This document shows positions 46,801 to 58,477 of a stretch of 64,000 bases of DNA, one piece after another (positions within the stretch are counted from its first letter, which is position 1; each line of letters starts with the position of its first letter). The DNA lies in NCBI GenBank assembly GCA_047495785.1, contig JBLDXI010000013.1, positions 3,596,001 to 3,660,000 of the forward strand. Reading direction: 5' to 3'. Source of the DNA: Lepidodermella squamata. Lineage: Eukaryota; Gastrotricha. The notes under the pieces are model-generated. The model did no database searches. It was not told the origin of the DNA and saw nothing but the letters and a program-made list of their open reading frames with translations. Both the position numbers and the translations under genes were made by a program.

Positions 46801-47159
46801 CTTGATAGAGTATTTGATTGAGTAAAAATAAACGTCGGTTTTGACCACGAATTCGCACTTGAAAAATATTCGAAGAATAGAACCTTTTACCGCTAACGGA
46901 CGGATGGTCCCCAGAAATTCGATTCCTCCCGCGAAAATCTCGACACGTTGCATTTTTATTTTTAGAAACAATTTCCAGATAAGGACAAGCACTCGCAATG
47001 CCCGTTGAATTTGTTGTTATTGTTGTTTGTGTTTTCCTCTACTTATATTTCTAAATTCATGTTATCACAACGCGGTCATTCCTTATCTCGATGAAATGGC
47101 CAGCTTACTATAATACTATAACGAAATGTTCATAAACAAAATTTTTCAACCCAATAAAC
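46801..47159. other. Intergenic spacer
   Basis: Nothing recognised apart from likely 3' UTR of the receptor (AATAAA-like signal near 46825) and the promoter of the next gene. Confidence 0.45.
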
Positions 47160-47766
47160 ATGGTGAGCAAAAGTTCGTCCCATATGGGTGGGACTCGATT
47201 TGTCCGCAGCTACTGGCTCAAACTAGCGGTCGGGATGCTACTATCTGGCATCCTGCCGATGTCGTTCGCCATAGCCGGACTTGCTCTCGCTCAAGATGGC
47301 TGGAATCGCGGCAATTCGAAGGACACAGTTGTCGCCTTTGCCTTTTCATTCGCGTTCTCCACTATTGAATTCGTCAGTGGCTTCTTAATTTTGTGGTGCT
47401 GTTTCCCAAGGTCAAAGGAGAAGTATCTTCAAAATGAGATAGGAAAGAAGCGTCAGCGTGATGGTAAGATAAAAGTCAAACTACGCCTTAATTGTTTAGA
47501 TTTATATTTGTTTGTTTACAGCGACGATTTCAATGCTTGTCTTATCACTCTCTGGCTCGATTGCAGCGTTCGGCCTTTTGATCTACGCTCTAGTAAATGC
47601 GACAAGCGTACCCCTGACATCAGATGTGGGATGTTTGGACTTCGGATGTGCTAATGTGATGCTTATCGCTTGTGCTTCGTGCTATGGAAATCGTGTTTTG
47701 TACGTCCTTTTGCGTTTATACTACATCTTGTGCTGCCTAAAAACTCCCACTGCTGGAGATCGCTGA
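47160..47766 (+). CDS. Four-TM family protein, GCANI subgroup (variant)
   Basis: Exons are 47160-47463 and 47522-47766 with a 58-bp phase-1 intron. The product is 182 aa. TM2 has FSTIEFVSGF (family Glu); the RG motif reads WNRGNSKD. Exon 2 has GCLDFGCANVMLI, a variant of the usual motif, and CYGNRVLYVL (family Arg). Function unknown. Confidence 0.8.
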
Positions 47767-48226
47767 ATGTTTGCAGCAAATAAATCGATTCTGGGTCCAA
47801 AGAGAAATCACTCAATTTTGCAAAATAAAAACAAGTAGGCGGAAACAAAGTCTGCGGTCCATTGACAGCTCTCTCCATTTAGGTTAAATTTCATTCTCAA
47901 ATTGAGTTGATTTTGTTTCCGGAAGGTGACAACAGCTGCTTAGCCAGACACCACGAGAATTCCTTCAAAACAGATTTTTGCTAGGAAAAAGCTTGTTACA
48001 TATATATTTTCTCTAATGTAAGACCATTTATGATACATGAAGACATTCGTATTCTACTAAAACCGGACTAACCGCAGCGTTATCTAATGAACTTGAGTTT
48101 ATCTCCGCCTTCTGACAAACTCTAGCGGACACTCAATATAAAGAGTGCTTTTCTAGATGTCACTCATTGCGTTAAAAAAATTAATTCCTCTCACTAAACT
48201 TCAATCATCAATCTTAGACCAAGCAA
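47767..48226. other. Intergenic spacer
   Basis: No gene was recognised between the 4TM gene and the transporter. Confidence 0.45.
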
Positions 48227-50802
48227 ATGACGACGTACATGTCAACATTCGACTACATCGTCCTCGCCAGCCTGACAATTCTCTGCGGTTTGGCTGGGCT
48301 CTATCATGTCATTCGAGATTCAATCTGTAAAAGAAGAGGCCAGAAAGAAGAATCGCCTGATGCTTATTTCAACGGGCGAGGGCAACTGGGGCTTTTCACC
48401 GCGGTCAGCTCACTGTTCGCAAGCTTTTTCTCGGCTGTGGGAATGCTTGGTGTTCCAGGTAAGTGGAATCTAGCCATCTAACAAAACGTTTTACGGTGGT
48501 TTTCTTCAGCTGAAGTATACACCATGGGTACTGTGTCATTAATGATTGGTTTTGGCACGATTCCAGCGACGCTGTATACGTCTTTTGTGTTCATCCCGAT
48601 CTATTACCGAAACAGATTCAACAGTGTATTTGAGGTAGCCCAATTTCAAACACATGCCGAATTTATCCTTATCAGTGATTCTTCGATAAGTACGTCGAAA
48701 AAAGGTTCAGGTCGGAAGCACTTCGGAAAATCACCGCAATTGGATGGGCTCTTGCTACAATGGCTTATTCTGCGGTAAATAATGACAGCTATCAAATGAT
48801 ATTTTCATTAAACCAGTTATCTAATTTTAGGTTTGCGCATATGTCCCTTGCTTGGCTTTTTCACTTGGTAAGACCCCTTCCTGTTACGCGAATTTCGAGA
48901 GTTAAAGATGGACATAAATTCTAGCTACCGGTATTCCTGAGTGGGCAGTCATCATCGCAACTGCATGCGTTACCCTATTTTACACCGTTCTGGTAAATTC
49001 TCTCCATCATACTATCAATTTGTATTTTAAAGGAATTTTTATTTTCAAGGGCGGTCTTCGAGCTGTTGTCCTCGTCGATACTATTCAATCTTTCATCATG
49101 TTCGCTGGCCTAATCGCATGCCTTATACTGGTACACCTCCACCTTATCAGTTCATGAAAGATGCTTATATTTTTAAATAATTCAGGGCATTGACAAAGTC
49201 GGAGGTTTGGAAAAAACGTGGGAAGTTGCCAGCCGTTATGGTCGAACAGACATAACTGAGTAAGATATTTCGTCGGTAACAACGTTTTTGCTCATTTGAA
49301 ATTTCAAGCTTTCGAATCGACCCGCGGCTGACACATACTTTCTGGTCCGTTTTCATTGGCCAGACCATCCATTTCACGGCAAAGTACGCTAACAATCAAG
49401 CGACTCTACAACGGTCATGCGCTATGGATACTATGACAAAAGCAAAACTGTAAGAACACATTATTTTGAAATTTAAACGTATATTTTCGAAATTTATAGA
49501 TCCTTGATCTTAATTGTACCGCCCTCGGTGTCCGTCGGAGCTATTTTATGGCTAACAACTCTTGTTGTGTTTGCCTACTACACAGAAATCGTTGGCTGTG
49601 ATCCTTTGAAAAGCGGTAAAATAAGCAGTCCAAATCAGGTGAAGAAACCGAATCTTGCTTGCTGAAGAGCTTTTTCAATTATCTGGTTACTTAATAGATC
49701 ATGCCGCATTTTGTTCACGAAATTTTGACATATCCCGGATTTCTGGGAGTGTACTACACTTGCCTTTTCAGTGGCTCGATAAGGTATTTTCACACGATTT
49801 TCGAAGCATTTGAAGCAGCTGTGCGTTTTAGCTCCATGTCGACCTGTTACAACACAGTATCATCACTTGTTTGGGAAGATTGGTTGCGGCCTAGACTGGA
49901 ATCAAAGCTCACTAAGAGGAAAATCTCTGTTATCATGCAGTTACTTGGTAAGCTTGTCCTTTGGTCTAAGACCGTGTTTAACGCTTACCTTGATTCTATT
50001 AGCTCTTGGAGTTGGTATACTGGTTTCAGGAGGAGCGATTATAGCGAAATATATTGGAGGATCAGCTATGAAGGTGAGGAATTAGAACTGATTATGAAAT
50101 TTACATCATTGATATTGTAGATTGTGGTTTCGATGACTGGCGCGTTCACCGGTAGCGTCCATGCTGTTTTCTTCTGCGGAGCGTTTTTGCCCTTTATCAC
50201 GAGCGCGGTATATCTCCCTTATTTTGAATTGATCCAGCTAAATGAATGAAATATTTAGTCCCTTATTCTGGGCGTTTGCATAAGTTTGCCCTCCACGCTA
50301 ATCATGTTGATCGCTCAAACTTTTCACGGCACGGGGAACAAGTACCCTGTAAAACCCTTCGAAACCGGCCGATGCAATGCTACTATTGCCGTAGAAAGCT
50401 TTTCGACTCAATGGACTGAAACTACAGCAGCTTCAATGGTCACATCCGCCCCAGAGCTACCTGAACCATCCGGTGGAATTCTCTCTTTGTCTTTCTTCTA
50501 TTTCCCGTTGTTTTCTTTCTTGGCCTGTCTCTTCATTGCCTTGGTATTCAGCCTGCTCAGCAGATGCCTTTCAAAAAGTGAGTTTTTTGACGATCCTTCT
50601 CTACTTAATTCATTGTTTTCGTTCAGTTTTCAACCAGGTTGATTGGTTGAAGCCTCCCGCTAATGTTGACCCCAAGTATTACGCCTTTTACAGCGAGGAC
50701 GAGCTTAGCAACGCCTCGGACCTGGAGAAACTCAAGTTGGACTGTGATGAAGAGCAGCAAAAGCCTTTTTTAGCCACTACTGACACTCACAACAAATGTT
50801 AG
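48227..50802 (+). CDS. SLC5-family sodium/solute symporter
   Basis: About 13 exons. Well-supported ones are 48227-48458, 48510-48634, 48691-48774, 48831-48867, 48925-48992, 49050-49130, 49186-49259, 49309-49449 and 49501 onward. SLC5 landmarks are FEYVEKRF, GGLRAVVLVDTIQ, the GIDKVGGL region, and a segment ending STCYNTVSSLVWEDWLRP, matching the conserved TM-spanning block before the loop in SMCT/SMVT-type carriers. The protein ends with a polar tail (WLKPPANVDPKYY). It should couple sodium to uptake of a small organic solute such as a monocarboxylate or vitamin. The join near 49785-49830 is unresolved. Confidence 0.82.
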
Positions 50803-51128
50803 CATCTGTAACAAATAGATTTTCTAAAATATCCTAGTTGGATGAATAATTGGAGCAATAAATGTCCTACTCCACACCTTGGCTCGGCGTTGTATTCTGA
50901 GTTTGCAATTCGCGACAGCTCTTTGTCATGTGTCGCGGAAAGTCAACAAAGGACAAAAATTGTTGATAATAGTTACGCTAAGCGCTAAGATACTGGGCCC
51001 ACCACTGATTGCAGCTATGTGCATCCTTTTCAGCAAACCATTAGAGAACGCAGGCGTTTATTCAAATCCAAGATGTATACGTAATTATTTCGAGCAAGCT
51101 GAAAAGCAAGTTGTAGCGAGTTGATCGT
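50803..51128. other. Intergenic spacer
   Basis: It separates the convergent transporter and 4TM genes. An AATAAA-like signal lies near 50858. Nothing else recognised. Confidence 0.45.
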
Positions 51129-51693
51129 CTACTTTCTTCGTGCTCGGCAACAGCAGCAGCAACAACACAGGAAAAAAGCGACCGCTAAGGCTCGGGCTCC
51201 GTAGAACACAGCGCAAATTATAGCCATAATATTGGCACAACCGTATCCATTCGCACAACCTGCGGCCTCCGACATCTCTACGCCATCCGCACTAACGATG
51301 GCGATGACAAGCAAAACAAACCCGATCAAGGATCCTAAGATTGTCGCGATAGATGACAATATTGTTGCTATTAGGCAAAATTTGAACTAAAATTCCACCA
51401 TGAATTCAAATTTGAAATTCTTTACCGCATAGCATTGAGCAGATGCCTCGACCACTGCAAACTGCTCTGAGGCAACAGCAGCAAATAACGACTGCTAGAA
51501 CAAGCTCGGTAACAGACAGGCCGATTACAACGGCGAATGCATTGATCATTTGGTCTTTGCTGCCCCGAAATTGGTCATTGAAAGTCAACGCAAGTCCAGC
51601 ACTTGCGAATGCAAGAGGCAGCACGCTGGAACCCAAATCGGATCCACGGCTGCTCTTTTGCTGCTTCTTGCTTTTTCCTGATTCAACATCCAT
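51129..51693 (-). CDS. Four-TM family protein, GCANI subgroup
   Basis: Exons are 51426-51693 and 51129-51367 with a 58-bp phase-1 intron. The product is 168 aa. Exon 1 has QFRGSKDQMINAFAV, LSVTELVLAV and CCCC. Exon 2 has GCANGYGCANIMAII, FYGARALAV and a run of seven Cys followed by RARRK. This is the cleanest example of the subgroup and lies next to its nearest relative at 51812-52386. Function unknown. Confidence 0.85.
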
Positions 51694-51811
51694 TTTACTA
51701 TGCCGTGTGTAATTGAAAACAACTCATTATACCAAACTGCCAGAATGTTATGCTGGGAAGTAGGGAGATAAGATATTCAAATACTTCATTTTATTATCAG
51801 CTCGCACTTAT

Positions 51812-52386
51812 CTAGTGCTTTTTTGATCGGCAACAAGAAAAACAACCGCAAAGCAAGTGAACTCCGACAAGAACAGCTCTACCGCCGTAAAATAGGGTGC
51901 AAACGATTGCTAGGATATTCGCACATCCGAAACCATTGACACAACCAGCTGTTTCAGTCATCTCAACGCCATCCGCGCCGGATAGGGCAGTGACTAGTAG
52001 GACGAAGCCAATAACAGATCCAATAATTGACGCAAAGGCAGACATGATAATAGCTGAAAGTAATAAAAATCGGGAAAGTGTTAGAAATTCAGGATGATAA
52101 ACTCACTGCAGACCATAGAGCAGAATCCTCTATCGCAGCAGGCGACTCTGAATCGGCAGCAGCAAATCACGATAGCTAGCATGATTTCAATTGACGAAAA
52201 GGAGATTACGAAGGCGAAAGCGTTGACCATGTCCAGCTTTCGGCCGCGATATCTATCGACTAGAGTTTCTGCCATTCCAGCGCTTGCGAATGCAAGGGGC
52301 AAAATACTGGTCCCGTGGTGACATCCTGTTGTTCCTCCGTGTTTCTCCTCCTTCTTCTCACCGGCTTCTTCGTCGTCACTAGGCAT
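51812..52386 (-). CDS. Four-TM family protein, GCANI subgroup
   Basis: Exons are 52107-52386 and 51812-52053 with a 53-bp phase-1 intron. The product is 173 aa. An acidic/basic polar N-terminus (EEAGEKKEEKHGG) precedes TM1. Exon 1 has RYRGRKLDMVNAFAF and FSSIEIMLAI; exon 2 has GCVNGFGCANILAIV and FYGGRAVLVG. It is a tandem paralogue of 51129-51693. Confidence 0.85.
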
Positions 52387-52932
52387 TATTTAATAGTTGC
52401 GTGTTCTACAAAAATGACAAGCACCGATCAGTGAAGTAACCGGCAGAACTTAATCAGACTCTGCACATGACGACTTGACTAACACCTAACTCTAGAAGTT
52501 AAAGTGAGTAGTAATGATCTGCTCACGCGGCGATTTATTTGCTTTTGCCCTGAATAAATAGAGACTGGATGAATTCAAGCTCAGGAATTTATATTCGCAA
52601 ACATTCACGGAATCTTCACACATTTCAACATTGTAAGAGATCGAGAAGAATTGTGAGGTATTGTAACTCTGTTATTGGTATCCATCTCTATCAGCTCACT
52701 CAATTTCAATTTCAAAACCCCCTCAGCCCCCTTTCCAGTAAACCTCTCTAAAAAATGAACTTTCATCATTTCCGAAATTCCACCTCAAGAGGGATTCTCT
52801 CTGAAATAAATGTATGGGCCATCAGACCAACATCAGAAAAACCTAGTTAAGTTGTAAAATTTCCAGCTAATTAGAGCTGCGAATTGATCAAAGGACGTTA
52901 GACGCTGCTCAACACTGTTCAAAGACAAAAAT
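52387..52932. other. Intergenic, nothing recognised
   Basis: AT-rich spacer between the 4TM pair and the small secreted reading frame. No splice-supported exon seen. Confidence 0.45.
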
Positions 52933-53049
52933 TCAAAAGGTATCAATTATTAATTTATTTGAAGTTATAATGTTCGATAGGACAAGGTGTAACAAGGCAG
53001 AAACTTGGAGAGAAACAGCACGAAACGGTTTACGGTCTCTAAAAGTAGC

Positions 53050-53447
53050 CGCCGTTGTATAAGTAGCCGAGGCAATGAGGCGAAAATGGATTCTGACGGC
53101 AAAACAACTGAGCTGCATACGATGCTTCTCATTGTCGATTGACGTTGAGCGTTGTTGAAGCCATCTTGGTAGCTGTTACTGTTACCATTGCCGCGGTTAT
53201 TGTTCGCTCCGCCCCCGAGGATACCTCCAATAGTACCCTACACCTCAAGGAAGTCACGCCGCATCCGCTTTTCGGAATCGACAACTGCCGAGCCTGCGGA
53301 ATCTTCATCAGACTTCAACATCTAAGCTTCTTCATTGAAGGTGGATTTCTGCCTGAGTGGACCTTCGTTTCCGAGTATTCCTTCGGCTTTCGGCGACATT
53401 AAAGCTAAAGCCGAAAGGAAGAACAGCAGAACGCAAACTCGAAACAT
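53050..53447 (-). pseudogene. Secreted peptide-like frame interrupted by two TAG codons
   Basis: From the ATG at 53447 the frame encodes a signal peptide (VCVLLFFLSALALM), then continues coding-like. It has TAG codons at 53322-53324 and 53238-53240 (codons 42 and 70). Between and after them the same frame remains protein-like: a basic cleavage-like site (EKRMRRDF) and a Gly/Asn-rich stretch (GTIGGILGGG). I found no phase-preserving intron that removes the stops. It could be a recent pseudogene, a readthrough gene, or a gene with introns I could not place. Confidence 0.45.
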
Positions 53448-54578
53448 GATTCGAAAAAGATGAAACAAATGAAGCGATGAATTAACCTGTGCTGGTATTT
53501 TTAAATTCCGCCGATTTTATGCGCTGGTATCAACGTCAGTTGAACAGGTGACGGTTCACAAACTTGTCACAAATTAATTAATTACATGCTTATTTACTTT
53601 TGCGTCATAACTGGTTGTTCGATGTTTCGTTTTGCTTAATTGCAAACGCTTTCATCCGACGGAAAAGAAAAATACACAATACACGCAATCACATTGAAGT
53701 TTCTAACTTAGCTTGAACTAGGTTAAACGAAGTTAACCTAGCTTGAACGTCTAAGCTAGCTTGAACGAGGTTAAACGAAGTTAACGTGAAAAAGCTGTTC
53801 TCGCACACGCGTTTTCTCGCTCATTTTTACAGCGGCGTCATCTGGAGATTACCTCCATTTTTCTATCCTCACTTCGACCATGGGCCAAAATGAGAAGAAA
53901 CCCCTCAGTTCTCAGCATTTAAAAGTAATCTCAGCATGTAAAGACGAAAAACTGTCGTTTGGCATTAGTTCTATGAGTGCTCAAAATACGGTTGTGCACA
54001 ACTCGAGCGCCAGGGAAATTTTCAAATGATTTATATTTTTGCGGCAATTTCCTGCTTAACGTCAAGAATCTGCTGCTTTGACAAAATTTGATCTGGCAAA
54101 TCCGACACACATGCTCCTTTGACCTCCGGTTGAGCATATTTTGAGCACTCGTTGAGCAAACTAAGCACCAGTTGTGCACTTAGCTCAACGGACATTTATA
54201 TTATTATTCCTTTTCGGAAATATAGTTACAGTTACGAGATTTAAGCTGCGAACTATTTTCATTCGTTTCCTTGGATTCCATAGCCCAGCGTGAGTAATGT
54301 TGCTTAAAATGTCTAAAATCTGATTTACTGATATTTCGCGTTTACTCCGGAAGCATTTTTAATTCCTAGCGCATCCACGTTTTACCGACTCGGAGATAAT
54401 TTCACAATAGAGCTGGAAAATTAATTCCGAAATGAACAATATTTGGTCTCCATCTCTATTATAGTGAGATTTTCTCCGATTCGGTGATAAGTGCTGCGCT
54501 CCATTTTAAATTTCTAATGTGCGATAACAATTTCCCTTCATAAAGGTTGCATTCTTGGTTTGATCATTTTGTCTACAG
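53448..54578. other. Intergenic with a short direct repeat
   Basis: At 53708-53788 a unit of about 28 bp (CTTGAAC, one variable base, AGGTTAAACGAAGTTAAC) occurs twice, with partial copies of the TAGCTTGAAC part between. Nothing else recognised. Confidence 0.5.
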
Positions 54579-55089
54579 ATGGATATCCTGGATGCTTTGC
54601 TTCTTGTGGCGCTTTTCGCGGCTTTTCCTCACAGAGCCAGCGGCGATTTTTGGGACGCGTTGGGTGGCGTTCTCGGTGGATTTTCTGGAGCTGACGAGCC
54701 GAACACAGCCCAACATAATTACGACGGCTACGGTTACCCGATTTCAGATCGAGCGATGACAGCCGAAAAAGAACGTTCTATGGGAAATTTCGGTAAGAAA
54801 GTGTTTATTTCAACCTATCGTTGCGTATATGTTACGTATATATTTTTAAGGTGGCTCACTTGGGCGATTAGTTGCTGAGCAAGCCTTGGGCGATCGATTT
54901 GTCTCCGGCTTGCCTCCGAGGCGAAATTCAATCGACGGCTCCATCATTCGTGAGGATCACACTCGACGGCAATACAAACAACCCGCGTTAATTTTTCACC
55001 GACACATCCGTCCCAGTATATACCAGCCACGGCCCGAATACGCAAGTGATTACGACCAACCTATCCCTGTTAACCGCCGGCAAAGCTGA
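54579..55089 (+). CDS. Small secreted protein, family unknown
   Basis: Exons are 54579-54792 and 54851-55089 with a 58-bp phase-1 intron. The product is 150 aa. It has a signal peptide (residues 1-22, MDILDALLLVALFAAFP) and then a hydrophilic chain. Features are a Gly-rich segment (WDALGGVLGGFSG), a basic middle and a Tyr/Pro/Arg-rich C-terminus. No cysteines are seen in the mature part, so disulfides are unlikely. Function unknown. Confidence 0.68.
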
Positions 55090-55983
55090 GACCGTTACGT
55101 TTTGTTGACCGCCTCACAAAATCGGCCATCCTTTCACATTCGCAACTACTGCCAACCGGTTCTGTAATTCTCATTGCATTCTGATTATGATTATAATTGC
55201 ATTATTCACTTGAATCCTATCGCGATTGTTTCCTTACTCAAACGACTGAATAAAAGTCTTCCTGAATTGCCATTAAGTTATTCTTTAGTGGGATAGCATT
55301 TGAAAGATACCGAAATATAACTGAATCCGATGATCTTTACCAGAAAGCTGAAAAGCCGGATAATTCAAACTCTCATCCTCAAGCCGCTATTCCGACCTGG
55401 TACTAGAGCTAAATACATTCGAATCAGCAGCGTTTTCAGGTTTATTGTCTTTGGGAAAACATGATATCAAATAGCTGGCTGAGATATTGTAGACGTGTTT
55501 TCCAGCTGATTTCAGAGAGCTCAAAGCTTTAGAGATCGCGGCGGCATGCATCCGATGATTTAGTGCTCTGAGCGCGCTGTGTCTATTGCGTCTACCGAGA
55601 CGTAGAAGAATATGAAAGACAAATTTAAAATCGCAGTGATTAAAAGCGTCTAGCGAACAGTTGTGTCGTGTTCGTGTGGTGCTGCAACCAAGCCGATTCA
55701 AATTTCAGTCGCTAGCCGCCTCCAATTTCATAATTTTAAGCTCAGCCTCATCACAGCAGTCGACTTCAAAACATGGCTAGGTTAAATTCAGCTGTCGTAA
55801 TTATGGGATGATACTCAAAACCACGGCTTCAACCTCTTCCTAACTAATAGTCACGTCGACTCTCCTCCGCCTAGGTTCGTGGTTTCATTTCAATTTTCTA
55901 AAGACAGATGTGCGTCTCGCCTACGCTCAAACTTCTCAAATTACCTGTAATGCTCCTCATGCTCACTGTCGAGTGAAGATGCG
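55090..55983. other. Intergenic, nothing recognised
   Basis: Open frames on the minus strand (55387-55701) lack an ATG and any family signal. An AATAAA-type signal lies at about 55250. Confidence 0.45.
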
Positions 55984-56239
55984 ATGTCATTCTTCCTTTT
56001 ACATGCTGTTGGAAAGCAGCTAAATTCTTCAAAGAGGTAAGCGTTATTTTTTGATTCTACACAATTTCGCTGACTTGTCATTTATATTCAGCCATAAGAG
56101 GGTCCCTGATGTGCCCAGTCAATTTTCGGTGAAGGGTCTCCTCTCTACTGCTGGATCCAGCAAGTTCTACAATTCTGGGTCAGAACAATCGCCAAATTCC
56201 TACTTCCAACAAACAGCACGCGCCAGTATTTTCCTATAA
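55984..56239 (+). CDS. Possible small two-exon gene
   Basis: ATG at 55984; exons 55984-56036 and 56092-56239 joined by a 55-bp intron with GTAAGC donor and ATTCAG acceptor; the split codon AG|C keeps frame. The product would be 66 aa, Ser-rich and hydrophilic. Upstream exons may exist. No family recognised. Confidence 0.35.
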
Positions 56240-57589
56240 TTACTCTCATCGTTAAGTATTCAAACAGTGTATCAACTCAAAGCTAAAACCTTTGCCCCAT
56301 TAAACTTATGTTACAAGCAATCCAGATAAACTATGTTTAAGAATAGACTGTCATGTAACACCTCAATAGTTTTACCACATAGCAGGCGGATTTTGTTAAT
56401 TACTGGGAACACCATTTTACTTTTACCATAGTCGATATAATTTTTTCACGAGCACGAAAATTCAACTCCAGCTCTGATTTTGCGATTGCCAATTGGCAAC
56501 CGAACTTAGAAATAGACACTAGAATTCGAATTCATACGGTTGATGGGTTCATCATGGGGTAGTGGATGAGTGGAATTTTACGGGAATAAGTGATCTTTGG
56601 CATTGTAACCGGCGAATCTCCTTTTGCATGTCATCAGTATCTCTTCGCCACTCAGCTATATCCCTTTTCAGTGGCTACAGATTTTTCCTAGAGATAGCGA
56701 ATTCGGCAAACCGCCAATGGGTGCGCCAAGTTATTTCTTCCTGCTTCGCCAGCACCGCCTCGAAGCCAAACAGCGTCGCTAACAAAGCGCAGGGTATCAC
56801 TAACCAGGGTCAAATCATACCCGCCTTCCGCAGTTACTGGCCATAACCAATCGTCAGCATGACAACCCAAAGGGACTACAGCTGCTCGCACTCATTCGCC
56901 TTGCAAGCCGAAAACTGTTGAAACCTTCCAAGAAATCGATCATCGCACGCTCGGCGGGCGTCAGGTGTTGGCCCTGAAAACGCCAGGAAAACTATCGTCA
57001 ACGTCCACGGTAAGAGGTCGAACCACGGCCACCTGAGCTGAGTTGGCTAGAGATAGTTGCTAAATTTTCGACAAAGGGGTTTGTGGGACCAGAGGAATTT
57101 CATGGGAGTAAGTAATGGGAGTACGTGATGGAGTTAGTGATGAGTGTAACCTCGTTACTTTCAACTCAAGGTTACTGGAATAAAGGCGGACTCAGTTATA
57201 ACAGTTATATAAGGGGAATATAGTGGCGCACTGGATCGAGTGCCCCCTCATAATCACAAAATTTAGATGAGTGATCGGAAAATTGGGCCATCTGCGATTT
57301 TTGAAAACTAACTTGTGATGAGTGATGAGTGAGAGAGGTCAATCCTCATATCCAGCATGAAGTATGACACATTCCTCACTCGTAATTAGACACCGAACTT
57401 AGAGATGCAGAATGTTAATGTGTGGGCGAGCGGATCTTTTTAACTGGCAACTCCTTCTTTAACGAAATTCGATGAAATGTGAAGCCCCACAAATCACTGG
57501 TGTATTTAATTAGGAAAACGACACGCACGCGCTTAACCATTTATATCTTATACAAAGTAGTGAACGAGACACTGAGACTTATATCCCCA
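56240..57589. other. Intergenic, nothing recognised
   Basis: This 1.3-kb stretch has several short open frames without ATG. Around 57110-57140 and 57300-57330 it has simple repeats of GAGT/GATG type (GTGATGAGTGATGAGTGAGA). Confidence 0.45.
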
Positions 57590-57748
57590 TCAAACTTGCA
57601 TCAGGTGAAGTGGTGCGGTCCAACTGGTTAGCTCGTGTTCGAACGTAGTAATTCGGATAATGCGTTCGGCGTCCGGAAGCCATGTTGTACAGTGCTTCTT
57701 GCCGTCGGTGAATTTGCGCTCGTCGAAGGTTGCCACAATTCGATCCAT
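57590..57748 (-). CDS. Possible 52-aa ORF or single exon
   Basis: An ATG-to-stop frame begins MDRIVATFDERKF and continues with a polar, evenly charged sequence. Its third positions are richer in G/C than the flanks, as in the real genes here. It could be a small gene or the last exon of a gene whose other exons I did not find. Confidence 0.3.
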   Translation of the reverse strand: MDRIVATFDERKFTDGKKHCTTWLPDAERIIRITTFEHELTSWTAPLHLMQV

Positions 57749-58477
57749 GAAGTTAGTATGATGATTCGTAAGATGACTTATCGAGAAAACCGTGTGTTGA
57801 ATGGCGAACTTTGAACACTGTTTTCCAGGTCACACACTCAAAATTCAAGTTATAAAGCGAATTCTAGATCTTATAGACGATAGACGTAGATCCGAACACT
57901 AGAATTTGAGATTTATGTCTCTACTTCCGAGTTTTGTCAACTTTGCACGATGACCAGATTCCTCAGATTTGAGGCTGTATCTCGACAAGTTATAGTAACA
58001 GCGTTATCGCATTTTATGTTCACAATCATGTAAGCTAATTAATTTACGAAATATATTTGCTGTGCTAAGTGCTAAGTGTGTGAATGGATATTGAATAAAT
58101 TCGGAATTTGATTCTCTCATTGTCTTTTCTGAGTGTTTTCAGCCCCGGCGTTGTTATTAGCAACAGAAGGCTGGTCATTTACATAGGTCCCATCAACTTT
58201 ATTGCCAATATAACCCGGAGAAGAGGCAAATGGTGCCGGCCCGTTGGTCTTCAGTTGCTGCCATAAATTCAGCAATAAGTTCTTGACCGGCTGGGCTGCC
58301 GTGTTCCTTGTTCCAGATCCTTTGCCTGGGATTAGCCAGACTCTAGAATTTTGGGGATCGCTGATCGATTATTGGCTCCGATTTCAGCCTTTCAATTACT
58401 TCAATTTCAGATGCTTTATTAAAATCGTACACTAGTTATAAAGTAACAAGCAAACATGTGGTCTATGATTTTTCGGC
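57749..58477. other. Intergenic, nothing recognised
   Basis: Spacer between the small frame and the 3' end of the P450 gene. No supported coding sequence. Confidence 0.45.

Noticed and set aside
6745-52386. Identification of the 4TM family as claudin, tetraspanin or MARVEL
   Set aside because: There is no W-GLW-C-C claudin signature and no CCG tetraspanin loop, and the charged TM2/TM4 pair is not a feature I know in MARVEL proteins.
56562-56846. 94-aa plus-strand open frame
   Set aside because: It begins at GTG and has no recognisable motif or splice evidence; treated as chance.
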